A DNA stretch of 64,000 bases from Schistosoma haematobium (GCF_000699445.3 NC_067197.1:10360152-10424151); one strand, 5' to 3'. Shown: positions 36,544-48,174, counted from the stretch's first letter. Numbers and translations: made by a program. Notes: generated from the sequence alone by a model not told the origin.

Positions 36544-36729
36544 TTGACTTGTAATTTATATGAAACTGATTATAAAGACGAATTATTTAAAAAAAAACAG
36601 GATCACTTGAAAGAGAATAACAGAAGGAAAGAAAATAATCGTTTACTGTTTGTATACATCTGTGGACTTAATCTAGAACAGGTACCAGATGTTTCAAATG
36701 GATATTCAGTAGTATTCAATCCCGATTAA
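36544..36729 (+). other. weak candidate exon
   Basis: A 61-codon frame, hydrophilic and lysine-rich (LYETDYKDELFKKKQDHLKE near the start), contains a possible donor (gaacag|gtacca at about 36682). No convincing acceptor is seen. It is probably chance, helped by an A-rich tract. Confidence 0.2.
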
Positions 36730-37004
36730 TATCGACTTATTTAATTATTATTTAATACAAAACCTTTGTAGACAAATTAAATAAGTATACTGTACATAAT
36801 TTCGGATGAATGTATCTTGTAATAACAGCATTTACTAAGTTCCAGATATTGCTGAATACTTAATATACCGCTAAGACATTGAGTGTTTTTATTTATAGAA
36901 ATTTACTACACAAATACAATATCAGTTAATCGGTAACCACTTTTTTTTTTCATTCTAATACATTAGTTCAATTTGTAAGTTTCCTTTCATTGAATCAATT
37001 CATA
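36730..37004. other. gene-free stretch
   Basis: Nothing supported. Confidence 0.4.
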
Positions 37005-37512
37005 AATTTAATAGTTGAGATCATGAGTTGAGGGTAGACCACCATGGAGAATCTGAAATAATTGGAAAGCCGTTTCGTCGTATTGTGGGACTCTTCAGCA
37101 GCAGTTCGCATCCACGATCCCACTTCACAAAACTCGAGCCCAGGACCTATCGGTGTCGTGCGCGAACGCTTAACCACTAGAACACTAAGACGGCCGGCAT
37201 CCAACAGTGTTAATATTTAACTTCAACTAATGCACGGAGTTGCACCACCATCCACCATTGTTATCAATGAGTTACTATCTCACAACAGACCCGGTTGAAA
37301 TTCACTGGTTACTGCTTCCCACTAGAACTCCAGGAAATATCTCTTGGAGCCAGTCCCTAGTGAGCAAATGATGATTATTATCAGAAAGGGGTTTTGTGGA
37401 TATTATAGTAATTTAATAGTTAAATTCATGAGTCTATTGCTTCCAGGTTTTCCATGGTGTAGCTTCAATTGACTCATGATCTCAACTATTAAATTACTGT
37501 AATATCCACAAA
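37005..37512 (-). repeat. family A SINE, full unit, head-to-tail second unit and terminal foldback
   Basis: A minus unit (37005-37368) with all parts is followed across 'gatgattattatcagaa' by the 3' end of another minus unit (37374-37437). This switches at 'attgcttccaggttttcc' to a plus-sense 3' end (37438-37512). The first hammerhead keeps CTGAAGA and GAAA but has an altered cleavage region (GGCTTTC). Confidence 0.87.
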
Positions 37513-38072
37513 AACACTTTAACTTGTTCGATTAAAATTCTAATCGTGCTAATAATCGGACATACTAAGCAGCGACTAATATTCAATGATGAAACATTGC
37601 ATAGCACTTAAAATTTTCATATCAGTCGTATCTTCACAAAATTCCCCTTCGCTTCATTTGACTTTTCTAGTCTAAATGATGGACATATTTTCTCCTTGTT
37701 AGATATGAGAATTCATAGTATTATTATTTATGTGCTTTTTTAATTCCTATCTCATTATTATTGTTAATATCAGCCTTGCATGATACAGTATCTACGTAGT
37801 TCATTAACTATTCGTTCCTCTTTATTTAGCTAATGCTAAACACTTCCCTAGCTCCAGACTTTAAAAATTATGCAAATCTTGTATGACTGTTATAACAATA
37901 ATCATTATTGCTATTACTTGCTAATTCATACGTATGTACTGTGATTTTATTTCGGATAACTTTAAATATCTAAAATAAATATTTCTACATATAATTAAAG
38001 TCTGATGAGGAGTTAATAAGAGTACTTAAATGATTTATTTTTGTCAATTTATTAAAATTAAGGTTATCTGTT
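37513..38072. other. gene-free stretch
   Basis: Nothing supported. Confidence 0.45.
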
Positions 38073-38208
38073 AGACTGTAAGCTGAGATGATGGTGGCTA
38101 GCTGGATTCTACTGCTAGCCATCATCATCTCAGCTTATAATGTATGTAACTGAAGGTAATATCGATGCATGATGTACATATGCCAACAAGAGACTGATCA
38201 TTTGCCGT
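38073..38208. repeat. family S (Smα-like) copy starting with a near-perfect palindrome
   Basis: 'taagctgagatgatggtggc' (from 38075) is mirrored at 38116-38136, with about 15 bp between the arms. It is followed by the family S tail in plus sense ('gtacatatgccaacaagag', 'tgatcatttgccgtcctaa'). The tail is interrupted at 38208 and resumes at about 38657. Confidence 0.75.
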
Positions 38209-38656
38209 CCTAAGTCAGTAAAGTCAGTCAGCGTCAACGTAGAACTTCGTAAATACGTGCATCAGTTCAAGTTGCCATACCACATTAGCACAGAGATACA
38301 ATTATCGATTCTAATCCAACAGTGGTAGAAAAGTTGTAGTATAGGCAGTAATCGAAAAGATTAGGGTTTGAACATGTTATTCAACGAGTATAATCCAGTG
38401 GAATAAATTTGCAAAGAGAAAAAAAGGCACATGAAGAATTCAGAAAGTTAAAATCTGGGAGAACACAACATGTGGATACACCTGAGCCATTATAAACGAT
38501 TTAGAGCCATGTCATTCAAGGTCTCTAACCATCGCTTGCTATCATCTTGAGGATGCTAACCAAGCAGTTTACACCCACCAACGTGGCTCAGTGCACTTGT
38601 CAGTGACTTCATGGATTTGTACCATGTTTTGGTTCTTTCAACCTACTCCTACAAAC
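38209..38656 (+). mobile_element. unclassified repeat nested in the family S tail
   Basis: The family S tail stops at 'gccgtcctaa' and resumes with 'ttctaaacattaattggaag', so about 450 bp was inserted at a 'ctaa' target that appears on both sides. The insert ('gtcagtcagcgtcaacgtag' through 'gcagtttacacccaccaacg') is less AT-rich than its surroundings and shows no intact frame. It looks like a degraded retroelement piece; the class is not recognised. Confidence 0.6.
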
Positions 38657-38705
38657 ATTCGCAATTCTAAACATTAATTGGAAGATTCAAGTAACCAATA
38701 TAAAA
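38657..38705 (+). repeat. family S tail, right part
   Basis: 'ttggaagattcaagtaacca' continues the tail interrupted at 38208. Confidence 0.65.
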
Positions 38706-40014
38706 ATGAATTATCTGTTAGATACTCATTAAAACAAAAACTTTTCACCTTGTATCAGTTTTTAATTCATTTAGGAATATTCGACGTAATTTGTTTGCCA
38801 AATATTTCGTATTATTAACCTTCAACCAATTGATAATTTATTATTCTTCATCAGTAACAGATTGCATTGAAATCGTTTCAGTGTATCACTTAGTAAACAT
38901 TAGGGTCTTCATCATAAACCCTAAATCCTCTAACTTTGAATTCATCCATCAAACAGTTTCTCCTCATATATGCAATCCGTTAAACGTAATATGATTTCAG
39001 GATGTCACGTGTCATTTTATTCAATAATGATTGGAAGTCATTTACTACTAATGATAAACAAAAGTTTTATCATGTAATAAAAAAGAAACTTGATGAATGT
39101 TTTCAGTGGTTCATGTTAAAGAAAAGTAAACTTTCCATTTCCAACACACAAATATAAAATTAAAGCTTATATTCTTCATGCATGGAAACCATTAAACTCT
39201 TCTGATTTCTTTTAACAATACACAATTTTCACCATCATGATAACTGGAAAGCATGTTTAAGCATTATTTACTGTAATAGGTTAAATAAACATATAAGCTC
39301 ATTCATGCATATATGCATACATAATCATACATACACACATACATTACATTTAAAAGCCAACAAATATGTGCACATTCAAAGAAAACCAGACATATGGATC
39401 ACATTCAAACGTTCATGTTACCAACTTATCATAAACTGAAACTGGCATTTACATAACCATTATTATTTCTGTATCAATAGTTATTCATTTTCTGCTTTTA
39501 AAATAGAGGATGTTCATTTGAGACGTTTAATACACAAACAGAAACATACAACCGTTATATATATATATATATAAATGTATATTCCTTTCATTGCTCTCTT
39601 GAGATCGTCTACTATAGAAGTAATGCACAGATAATTTTAATTGTCAACAAATAGAAAGAAATGAAATGAGAATTTAGTGACTTAGAGTTCTGTCTTCCTT
39701 ATTTTTTGTTTGTTTTTATCTTTTTCATTTCTTTTAATGCATTAAATAAAATTCTGAAAATGTTCTTAAAATCGTTTTCTTTTCCAAAAAAAAATATACT
39801 ATCAGTAGTAATTAAACAGTTATAAGTGTTCAATACAATGATTGAATAATGTAGTTTATTCCTATACATAAAGAAAGAAAGAAAAAAGAATACAGTCGAA
39901 AGGAATGGTATTCATGATATTGAGGATAAGACGACAAGTTTTTGTTTAAGTTGAGCAATATTTTGGTTGTGGTATCAATGAATTAGTAATAATTAAGACC
40001 CATTAAACAAACGA
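38706..40014. other. gene-free AT-rich stretch
   Basis: No supported gene. A TA run lies at 39556-39573. Confidence 0.45.
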
Positions 40015-40400
40015 TTACTTACTTTCGTCTGTTACTCCCAATAGATCATAGGCCATTGACTAGTATTCTCCAACACAATCTCTCTAGGACCTTCCTTTCT
40101 AGTTCTATCCAATTGTTATTCATTCTTTCCATGTCTATCTCCATTTCAAGGAGTAATGTGTCATTTGCACTTGCACTTGTCCATTTAGTCTCGAGGATTT
40201 CAAGTGATAGGGTTGCCTTGTGAAGTAGTTGGGTGCTTTTCTCAATGTGTGTCTTATTCATTTTCGGCGATTCTTCCTGATCCCTTGATCTGCTGGGAGC
40301 TGTTTTGCTCTTTCCCACAGTAGGTTGTTGCTAATAAAGTCTGACCAACGGATCTGGAGTACTTTGCGTAGGCAATTGTTTATAAACACTTGTATCTTCT
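40015..40400 (-). mobile_element. RTE-type retrotransposon, 3' end only
   Basis: The minus strand has MEIDMERMNNNWIELERK followed by VLERLCWRILVNGL, the C-terminal signature of the family, and upstream a 'KTAPSRSRDQEE' basic stretch. The cttactt tail is on the left side. The frame has a stop soon after and is otherwise 5' truncated. Confidence 0.78.
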
Positions 40401-41779
40401 AGATAAACAAACAATTAAGATAATAAAAAATAATTTTATGAACTGTTTATCAGCTTATTCCTAAGTGATCCTTAAATTTAGCTAACTTCATACACATAGT
40501 TCCATTTATCATTTTGAAAAGAGCAAGATCAAAGATTCTACCAGTATAGCATGAATTCATTTTAATTCGTTGAATCTCGTCAGCTGATTACAACCTGTGA
40601 TATTTAAACATCATAATTACATAATGGGTTTAAATTACTTACATGAAAGAGTTTGACCGGAAGTTATATTGGAGACATATTCGTATAGTATAGCAAGGGT
40701 GTAAATAAATTTAATAGACTGAATATTGTAAATATACACTTTATGTGAAAGAACATTCTACAACAGTTCAAATGGCCAGAAATAAGTGATTACATAATGA
40801 GCAAACGTTGATAGGAATAAAATGAGTAGAGCGCAGTTGATCAAATAAGTTTAGTAATTTGGAAGATAGTTAAAATAAACCTCAATGATGTAATAAATGC
40901 AAGAAAGAGTTTTAAAAAATTTAGGATGCAATGAAGGAATATTTGTCATCAAGATAAGGAAAAATTAATAACCATTTCCTTTTGAACACATAAGTCAGGT
41001 TTTTCATGCCGGATAGCAACGGATTCAGCAAACTTCAAAAGACTGGAGTTTGGCTGGTTACTAATCACCTTGAAATATTTCTAATCCTTCGTCATAGACA
41101 TTCAGATAGTATAATCACCATTTTATTTAATATGTTGTATCGGCTTGTTAATCTCTTTAAACTTAAATGTGCTTATGTTATAACACTATACAGCTCTTGA
41201 ATGAATTTAGATGTGACCTTAACATTATCTTTCAATCAAAATACAGATGTAAATAGTGTAATTTAAGTCCAATATCAAGAAATATTTGATCGGTCTATTG
41301 TTTTCATTAGGCTTCACAGTTAGAAATCCATAATTATTGTACTAAAGAATACAGAACAAAATATTCATATATAAGTTACGATGTTTCCGACTGTGGTCGG
41401 AATTGATTAAGAAAATATATTGAATTAAATAATGTTATCATATCCCGTCAAATTAAGTACCTGTCATTAAACTGTTCAAATATTCTAAATAAGCAACCCG
41501 TTTTTTACGTTGTTTAATTTCGATAATAATAAGCACTATTGTAAAACGTTACAAGTGATTATGATACTGTAATGTGGAAAATAGTTTAGGGAAATATCAC
41601 GTGATGTAGATAAGTGAGGTAAGTGTATATAATATATTACAGCAAAGTTATAGGATTATCCAGTGTTGGCTCTTGTATGCAGGAAGTTTGAATGCACCTC
41701 TTTTGGATACACAAGTATGATTTAATCTAGATAATCCCGATGACGTCATTAACGTGAAGGGGGTTTAAATTCAATCACA
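40401..41779. other. gene-free stretch
   Basis: Nothing supported. The 64-codon frame at 41006-41200 has no support. Confidence 0.45.
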
Positions 41780-42086
41780 TTACTAAAATGTTCACAACTG
41801 GATGTAAAACTAAGGAGACATCTATTTTTATGCACAGTAACAGGTGAGAAAATAAAGCAGTTTATAAGCTATCGGCAATTCTTTTTTAAATCTTATTAAA
41901 ACACAGTAAGGAGTTCAGATAAATGATTCGCCGGTTCGATGAATTTGTTGAAACAATTATTAATACAAATATTCTTTATTTTTAAATACGCAAACGATAT
42001 TGGCTAGCAGTGGAATCCAGAATGCACATCTCGTTCAATTTGGGACTCTTCATCTGTATGTACCTGCATCTTAGAGTTGATGTTCA
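41780..42086 (+). repeat. left arm of a near-perfect long inverted repeat
   Basis: Matches the complement of 43645-43952 over 307 bp with only one difference found, a 1-bp insertion in 'tacgcaaacg' versus 'tacgccaaacg'. The outer ~210 bp is not a recognised repeat; the inner ~90 bp is the start of a family S copy in minus sense. Confidence 0.92.
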
Positions 42087-42335
42087 AGCTGGGACTGAAA
42101 ACCAGTACCGTTCACTTCAAACGCTATGGCGTTATCCATTTAGCTTCTGAGTAGTGATAGCCACCTGCTTGTGCAATGGAGGGAAGTTTTCAACTCACTT
42201 AGTGTTGTTTACTTGTATCTTCTCATTGTTATTCAGGATTGCAATTGATCAGTCTCTTACTAGTATATGTGAATCCTGTGCGAACTGCCTGGATATGGCC
42301 TTAGGTCACAAGTAAACAACATCAAGTGAACTCAT
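42087..42335 (-). repeat. family S (Smα-like) retroposon, remainder of minus copy
   Basis: Continues inward from the left arm: tRNA-like region ('gcgttatccatttagcttct') and tail ('gatcagtctcttactagtat', 'cacaagtaaacaac'). The hammerhead lies in the arm and is decayed. Confidence 0.8.
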
Positions 42336-42511
42336 ATGACAGTTTTATAGTATAAGTATATTATATTCCCTTTGGAATTTCAAATGCACTTCCTACATAC
42401 AACAAAACTAACTATTTTTTGTTTGAAAGTGAGAAATGTAAACTATTCCACTATAATATAAGCAATACATTTGTTACCAAGTGAATTATATTTTAAAAAA
42501 TATTGATATTT

Positions 42512-42553
42512 TCACTGGATGGCCGTTTTGTCCTATCGTGGGACTCCTCAACA
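42512..42553 (-). repeat. family A SINE, short minus arm
   Basis: The hammerhead-proximal segment only ('cactggatggccgttttgtc' to 'gggactcctca'). It faces the plus copy starting at 42554. Confidence 0.75.
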
Positions 42554-43112
42554 TGAGGGATCGTGGATGCGGATTGCTGAGGAGTCCCGCAATGGGACGA
42601 AACGGCCGTCTAGTGCTTCCAGGTTTCTCATGGCCGTTTAGCTTTAATTGAATCATGATCTCAACTGTTGAAATTACTACAATCTCTCGCAAAACCCCCT
42701 TCTGATAAGAATCAACATATGCTCTTTAGGGACTGGCTTCAAGAGGAATATCCTGGAGTTTTAGTGAGAAACCGTGACCAGTAGATTTCAACCGGGTCTG
42801 TTTTGAGATAGTAACTCATTGATAACAATGGTGGATGGTGGTGCAACTCCGTGCATTAGTTGAAGTTAAATATTAACACTGTTGGATGCCGGCCGTCTCA
42901 GTATTCTAGTGGTTAAGTGTTCGCGCAACGCACTGATAGATCCTGGGCTTGAATTTCGTGAAGTGGAATCGTGGATGCGCATTGTTGCGGAGTCCCACAA
43001 GAGGATGGAACGGCCGTTCAGTGCTTTCAGGTTTTCTATGGTTGTCTACCTTCAACTGATTCATTATCTCAACTTTTGGAATTACTGTAATATTCACGAA
43101 AACCTCTTATAA
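42554..43112 (+). repeat. family A SINE, head-to-tail dimer
   Basis: The first plus unit is 5' truncated (42554-42714), ending 'ccccttctgataag'. Six or so bases later a complete second unit starts 'catatgctctttagggactg' (42717) and runs to 43112, with A box, B box and a mutated hammerhead (TTGCGGA, GGAA). Together with the minus arm at 42512 this is a compound insertion between the arms of the long inverted repeat. Confidence 0.88.
42571..42616 (+). ncRNA. hammerhead ribozyme with complete core
   Basis: Core CTGAGGA (42577-42583), stem II GTCCC/GGGAC, GAAA (42599-42602), palindromic stem III, GTC with cleavage expected after C42610. Stem I is weak (GGATTG against TAGTGC, with wobble pairs and one mismatch). 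Confidence 0.65.
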
Positions 43113-43477
43113 TATATTTTTTTACAATTTTTATTACATAAATTTGCAACATTAGCTGTTTATCACATACATTGAAAATTTTAATTAAAGCTTTTTCGTA
43201 TTTGTTTTAATTCAGGTACTTAAAACTAAGAATCTCAAAGTATATTTAGGGATTTAATTGACTTCTGTCATAATGGTCTAATCATGATAAATAAAGTTAG
43301 AATTCCCATTCATATTAGAACTTGAATGTTTGCTAGTGTTCTTTTTTCTTTCTTTTTTCTCGAGAAGAGTTTCCGTGTCATAAATCAATATTTCATGAAT
43401 ATTTGTCTCTTTTTTTAAAATCATAAATTCAGTAGTTTAAAAGTCAAACAAAATTAATATTATGAATGAAACAATTT

Positions 43478-43644
43478 GAAATTGATCAGTTTTTTATTGG
43501 TATATGTGCATACTGTGTGTATTGCCTTGACATTACATTCAAGTAAACAATAGCAAGTGAATTGGACAAGTAAGTATCTATTAGGACTCAGTATCTAAGT
43601 GGATAACGTAATGGCATTTGAAGTGAACAGGTTCGAGCCCCAGA
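43478..43644 (+). repeat. family S (Smα-like) retroposon, diverged inner part
   Basis: A minus-sense tail piece ('gaaattgatcagttttttat' to 'attgccttgacattacattc') and a plus-sense tRNA-like part ('tatctaagtggataacgta') that leads into the right arm of the long inverted repeat. Confidence 0.75.
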
Positions 43645-43952
43645 GTGAACATCAACTCTAAGATGCAGGTACATACAGATGAAGAGTCCCAAATTGAACG
43701 AGATGTGCATTCTGGATTCCACTGCTAGCCAATATCGTTTGCGTATTTAAAAATAAAGAATATTTGTATTAATAATTGTTTCAACAAATTCATCGAACCG
43801 GCGAATCATTTATCTGAACTCCTTACTGTGTTTTAATAAGATTTAAAAAAGAATTGCCGATAGCTTATAAACTGCTTTATTTTCTCACCTGTTACTGTGC
43901 ATAAAAATAGATGTCTCCTTAGTTTTACATCCAGTTGTGAACATTTTAGTAA
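43645..43952 (-). repeat. right arm of a near-perfect long inverted repeat
   Basis: Reverse complement of the left arm at 41780-42086. The two arms enclose about 1.56 kb holding family A and family S pieces. Confidence 0.92.
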
Positions 43953-44575
43953 ATTGATACAGTTACATTCAGATGACGATACCCACTACTTCAAGTGAAT
44001 AAAGACAAGGTTACTATGTTAAATAAAATGTTTTTTGTTCAATAATTTGAAATGAACATTTACAGATGACCCATTAGATAATCATAAATATACTATTGTT
44101 ACATCTCAATAAGTATAGAATTCACATTTCTAATATTTCGTGACTTAATGTAAGTCACTTCTTCATAGTAACTAAATATCCGACATTCAGGTATTTGTTA
44201 TTAACTCTCTACCCAATGCTTAATTTATTTGAAACTATTAAATCCAACCTTGGTATGGATCCCCCTATGTTAATCCAACTATTAATTATTACACAATACT
44301 AGTGCGTATGGAATCTTTGCTTTACAATTATGATGAAACAAATCAATTTCATTAAATAACTTATTTTACACCATACCCACTGTGATTAAAATGAAAATAG
44401 CCTACCTTAAAAACTGTATCATATAACACATATATTTATTTTAGAAACCAATAAACTGTCAACTAATTAATATAGCTTATGTATATTACACTTATGCTTA
44501 GTTATTAAGTTGGAATGAACAGGTCATGTTTAACTAAATGACAATCTTATTAAATATTTCATTTGATCATTTCAG
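43953..44575. other. gene-free stretch
   Basis: Nothing supported. Confidence 0.45.
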
Positions 44576-44805
44576 TAAATGAAACTGTTATCAATAAAGA
44601 GGAAGAACATATTTGTAAAATCTCAACGAATGAATTTGAAGTCAATTCAACGTTCTCCCAGGCAATCTGGTCAAAGCTTTTTCAAAGAAATATTTTAAAA
44701 ATACATTCTTCCCCTTTACTGTCTCATACTAACTCAGCGCCTAAATACTGGGAAACTATTCGGTCAAATTTGGACGATAGTTTTTTAGTTATTTGTTATG
44801 AATAA
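44576..44805 (+). CDS. candidate 3'-terminal exon, unrecognised
   Basis: After a fair acceptor ('tttgatcatttcag', ending 44575) a frame stays open for 75 codons plus a stop (TAA 44803-44805). The peptide starts NETVINKEEEHICKISTNEF and has IWSKLFQRNIL and KYWETIRSNLDDSFLVICYE near its end. An AATAAA overlaps the stop, so a poly(A) site could follow at once. The exon would begin with two bases of a split codon, a phase that does not fit the exon at 20364 directly. There is no family match. It could be chance, since AT-rich windows of this size do give frames of 75-80 codons. Confidence 0.35.
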
Positions 44806-46200
44806 AACCTTGTAATGCGTTAATTCTATATGATGTTCACATAAATATAAGTACAATAGAATAGTGTGTGGTCAAACAAATTTCATGATATATCTTAGCT
44901 GGCTGAAATTTTTGGAAGTTAATTGATTCAATTTTGTGCCGGAAAAACAAAAGGTCTGATCACTTATACTCGGAACAAGGGACCACGGCAATTCCCGCAA
45001 TGCGAAAGTAAGAACACAAGACTGGTATAAGTGAAGATTTATTAGCTCCAAACACTATGACAACGACGAATCTAATATAGTCTAAAATACACTGGTTTAT
45101 ATATTGATTGAACACACATTTTGATTAATAATTAGGATTAGATCACATACTCAGTTATAATAATTCACTTACTGATCATAGTTCATGTCAATGGAATACA
45201 AGATTATCGTATATTATACAGAAGAAAGTATCATACTGGAAAAACAATCAAATAATCCACTGAATGACCATCACATTGAATCAAAACGGATTTTATGTTG
45301 AATAAAACTCATAATGAGTAATTCACTAGAAAATTGACTTTTCTTTGCATCATATCAAGCAATAATTAATCTACTGGGTATAACTCGGGTCCTAACATTC
45401 AAACTGCTAAAACGGTTACTTTTCGAGGCATGAGTTTATAATCTTCAGCATGAAATTTTGAAGTATCATTCATAATATTTTGTGTTTTCCCCTTGTGACT
45501 TGGAAAAATAGTTTGATCAAAAAACTGTCGTGAATACTAACAACGGGAAAATGTAAACACTGACATCTAACCAATATTAAAATTGTTGAATCAGTAAATA
45601 GTATACTGGATTCATTAACTTGATAGATAACAGGTCGAAATTTTAGTCGAAAGGTTCACAATTAGGTATATAAACACAGAACACCAAATATGTTTAGCTG
45701 ACAAATCTCTAACAGGATGAAACTTATTTTCTGGATTTCGCTTGACATCAAGATTAGTCAACAAGATAGATGGAAGTCACTTTAAATGAGAACAGGATTT
45801 GATCACAGGTTGCAATAATATACAGATAAAGTAAAACATTTTAATAAAATCATAGGAGGATTTCATAATGTGATGAATAAGGGAAAATAATTTGACATAA
45901 TAAAGATCAAAAACGAAATAAATATGGTATAGCCTGAAAGAAGTTATTGCAATCCATAGTGAAACTAAGAGATTGAGTTGCCTGATAATGTATATAATTA
46001 TTAACTTTACCTATGGTTTTGAAATATATAGTCCTATATGTACAGTATTACTAGTCAACATAAAACACTTGTAAAATAATAATCAACAAATACCATTGCT
46101 TTATAAGATTGCTGACAAAGGTAAGTGGTGCTTGCTTTCTTCTGATACTACTAAAACCTATCGATAACATAAATATAACTATTAGTATGAGGTATGAGTT
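44806..46200. other. stretch without supported gene
   Basis: AT-rich. 44936-45070 is less AT-rich and may be an old repeat, but no second copy was seen. Confidence 0.4.
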
Positions 46201-46204
46201 TATC

Positions 46205-46375
46205 CATTGTTAGTATCTGGACTAAGCATCTAGGTTGACAACACATTGAGTCTTTGAGGAGAACCGCACTAGGTTCAAGTCCCAATGTGGGTGTACACAC
46301 TGAAATCCAGGTTCGCTTAGTAAAAAAATCATGAATAGGATGAAATACTAGTCCTGGATACGACTGTTGACAATA
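46205..46375 (+). repeat. family D: degenerate tRNA-like/hammerhead element
   Basis: An A-box-like part ('ggactaagcatctaggttga'), a B-box-like 'aggttcaagtccc' (about 46272-46284), then 'gaataggatgaaatactagt' followed by cctgga, the 3' half of a hammerhead (GAAA, palindromic stem III ACTAGT, GTC, CCTGG). The 5' half of the ribozyme core is deleted. The order is the same as in families A, S and C. Confidence 0.5.
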
Positions 46376-46596
46376 TCATATTCAATATCTGAAGTGTTTC
46401 TTTCTTTAATTTTTGCAGTAGTCAGTTAAATTTATTTTTGATTTGTTCTCTTTTAAAACGTAAATGTTCACTGAAGTTTTCTCAGTGGTTACTGGGAGTA
46501 TATAAACACAGATTCCATCCTTCTTGGGACAAACTAGTCAAAATAACTTATTAAAATAACAGTAACATTATTCCAGTTATAAATAAATCAACTTTA

Positions 46597-46611
46597 AAAT
46601 ATGGCTGTTAT
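46597..46611. repeat. target site duplication, left
   Basis: 'aaatatggctgttat' matches 47181-47195 with one mismatch and directly abuts the SINE pair between them. Confidence 0.8.
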
Positions 46612-47180
46612 CAGAAGGGGTTTTGTGGAGATTTTAGTCATTTCAATAGTTGAAATCATGAGTCAATTGAAGCTAGACCACCATGGAAAACCTGGAATCA
46701 CTGGACGGCCGTTTCGTCCTAGTATGAGACTCCTCAGCGGTACGCACTCACGATTTCGCATGGCGAGATTCGAGCCCAAGACCTAACAGTCTCGCGCGCG
46801 AGCGCTTAACCACTAGACCACTGAGCCGGTAGGCATCCAACGGTGTTAATGTATGACTTAGACTAATCGACGAAATTGAGCCACCATACACCATTGTCTT
46901 CAGTGTGCTGATATCTCACAACAGACCCGGTTGAACGCCAATGGTCACGGCTTCCCGCTAGAACTCCAGGACATTAACACCGTTGGATGCCGGCTCAGTG
47001 GTCTAATGGTTAGGCGCTCGCGCGCGAGACTTATAGGTCCTTGGTTCGAATCTCGTGGAGAGAGTGCGAACGTGGATGCGCACTACTGAGGAGTCCCATA
47101 CCAGGAAAAAGCGGCCGTCCAGTGCTTCCAGGTTTTCCATGGTGGTCTAGCTTCAATTGACTCATGACTTCAATTATTTG
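46612..47180. repeat. family A SINE, inverted pair inserted as one unit
   Basis: A minus arm (46612-46971), complete from its 3' end to 'gaactccagg' near the 5' end, joins a plus arm (46972-47180) that starts 'acattaacaccgttggatgc'. Both 3' ends face outward. 15-bp target duplications flank the whole, so this was a single insertion. The plus arm's hammerhead lacks the GAC-GAAA junction (AAAAAG). Confidence 0.9.
46698..46743 (-). ncRNA. hammerhead ribozyme with complete core
   Basis: On the minus strand, core CTGAGGA, GTCTC…AGGAC stem II with one wobble, GAAA, palindromic stem III and GTC are all present. Stem I has mismatches (GTACCG against CAGTGA), so cleavage may be slow. Confidence 0.65.
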
Positions 47181-47195
47181 AAATATGACTGTTAT
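47181..47195. repeat. target site duplication, right
   Basis: 'aaatatgactgttat', partner of 46597-46611. Confidence 0.8.
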
Positions 47196-48170
47196 AAAAC
47201 AAACAAAATTATCATATAGCATTAGGTTATGTTAAAATACACAAATGCCAACTAGATGAAATACCTTTGAAAAACTTTTATCTATTCCTTGAATCTGTCG
47301 TTCTGATAAAATATGAATTGTTAATGATTAATTTGAATATATCCATTATTTCATATGGGATCTATTAAGGGTTCATCTATTAACTTTTATCAGATAGTTT
47401 TATTCTCCGAAATTAACGTCTATGACATTTTCAAAATACAACCCAATGAAATAGACAAAAAAGAGATTCTACGCCAATAATTATGACTTTGATTAAGATT
47501 GTTTATAGTGAAATGTATCCGAATACTTTTCATTGAGGTTAAATGTTTGATAGTTCATCAATCTTAAAAGTGTTTGACATGGAACTTTTAAAATTGGAGC
47601 CTCTGATAACAAATGTGTAAGGCCACTGTTTTTAAAACACGTCTGTGTAAATTCATTCTATTTTGAGTAAATATAAAATCAGATAAAATATATGATGGAT
47701 GGATTATTCTAACTTTATGAACTATATTTATGCCCTTGTTAATACTACTAGTCTTATTTCAGTTATTCTAATGCACGATTTCAATATCCTGTGTTTGCTA
47801 GTATATTTCTGTATATTAATTTGCTGTATTAAATGCTAAGATACATGAAATGAGTTACAGACTCATTTAGTGATTTAATCGATATCCGTTAACTATGCTG
47901 TGTTCATAAGATCAAATTTCCTTACTATTGTTGATATATTGCTATGCAAACATGAATTGCATGTATCCTAAATAGATTTTGTATTCGATTTTATACTGCC
48001 ATGTTGTCCAAAGAGATCAGGTTAACTATATCACATAAACTTTAAATCAGTTTTCCATAATTATTTAGAGCCAAATGCGCAACCATATGTATATATCTGA
48101 AACTGGACAAATCGATTTTTACACAACCAACATCATAAATCTAACGTATACAATGATGCATTGACTGTAA
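47196..48170. other. gene-free stretch
   Basis: Nothing supported. Confidence 0.45.
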
Positions 48171-48174
48171 CATT

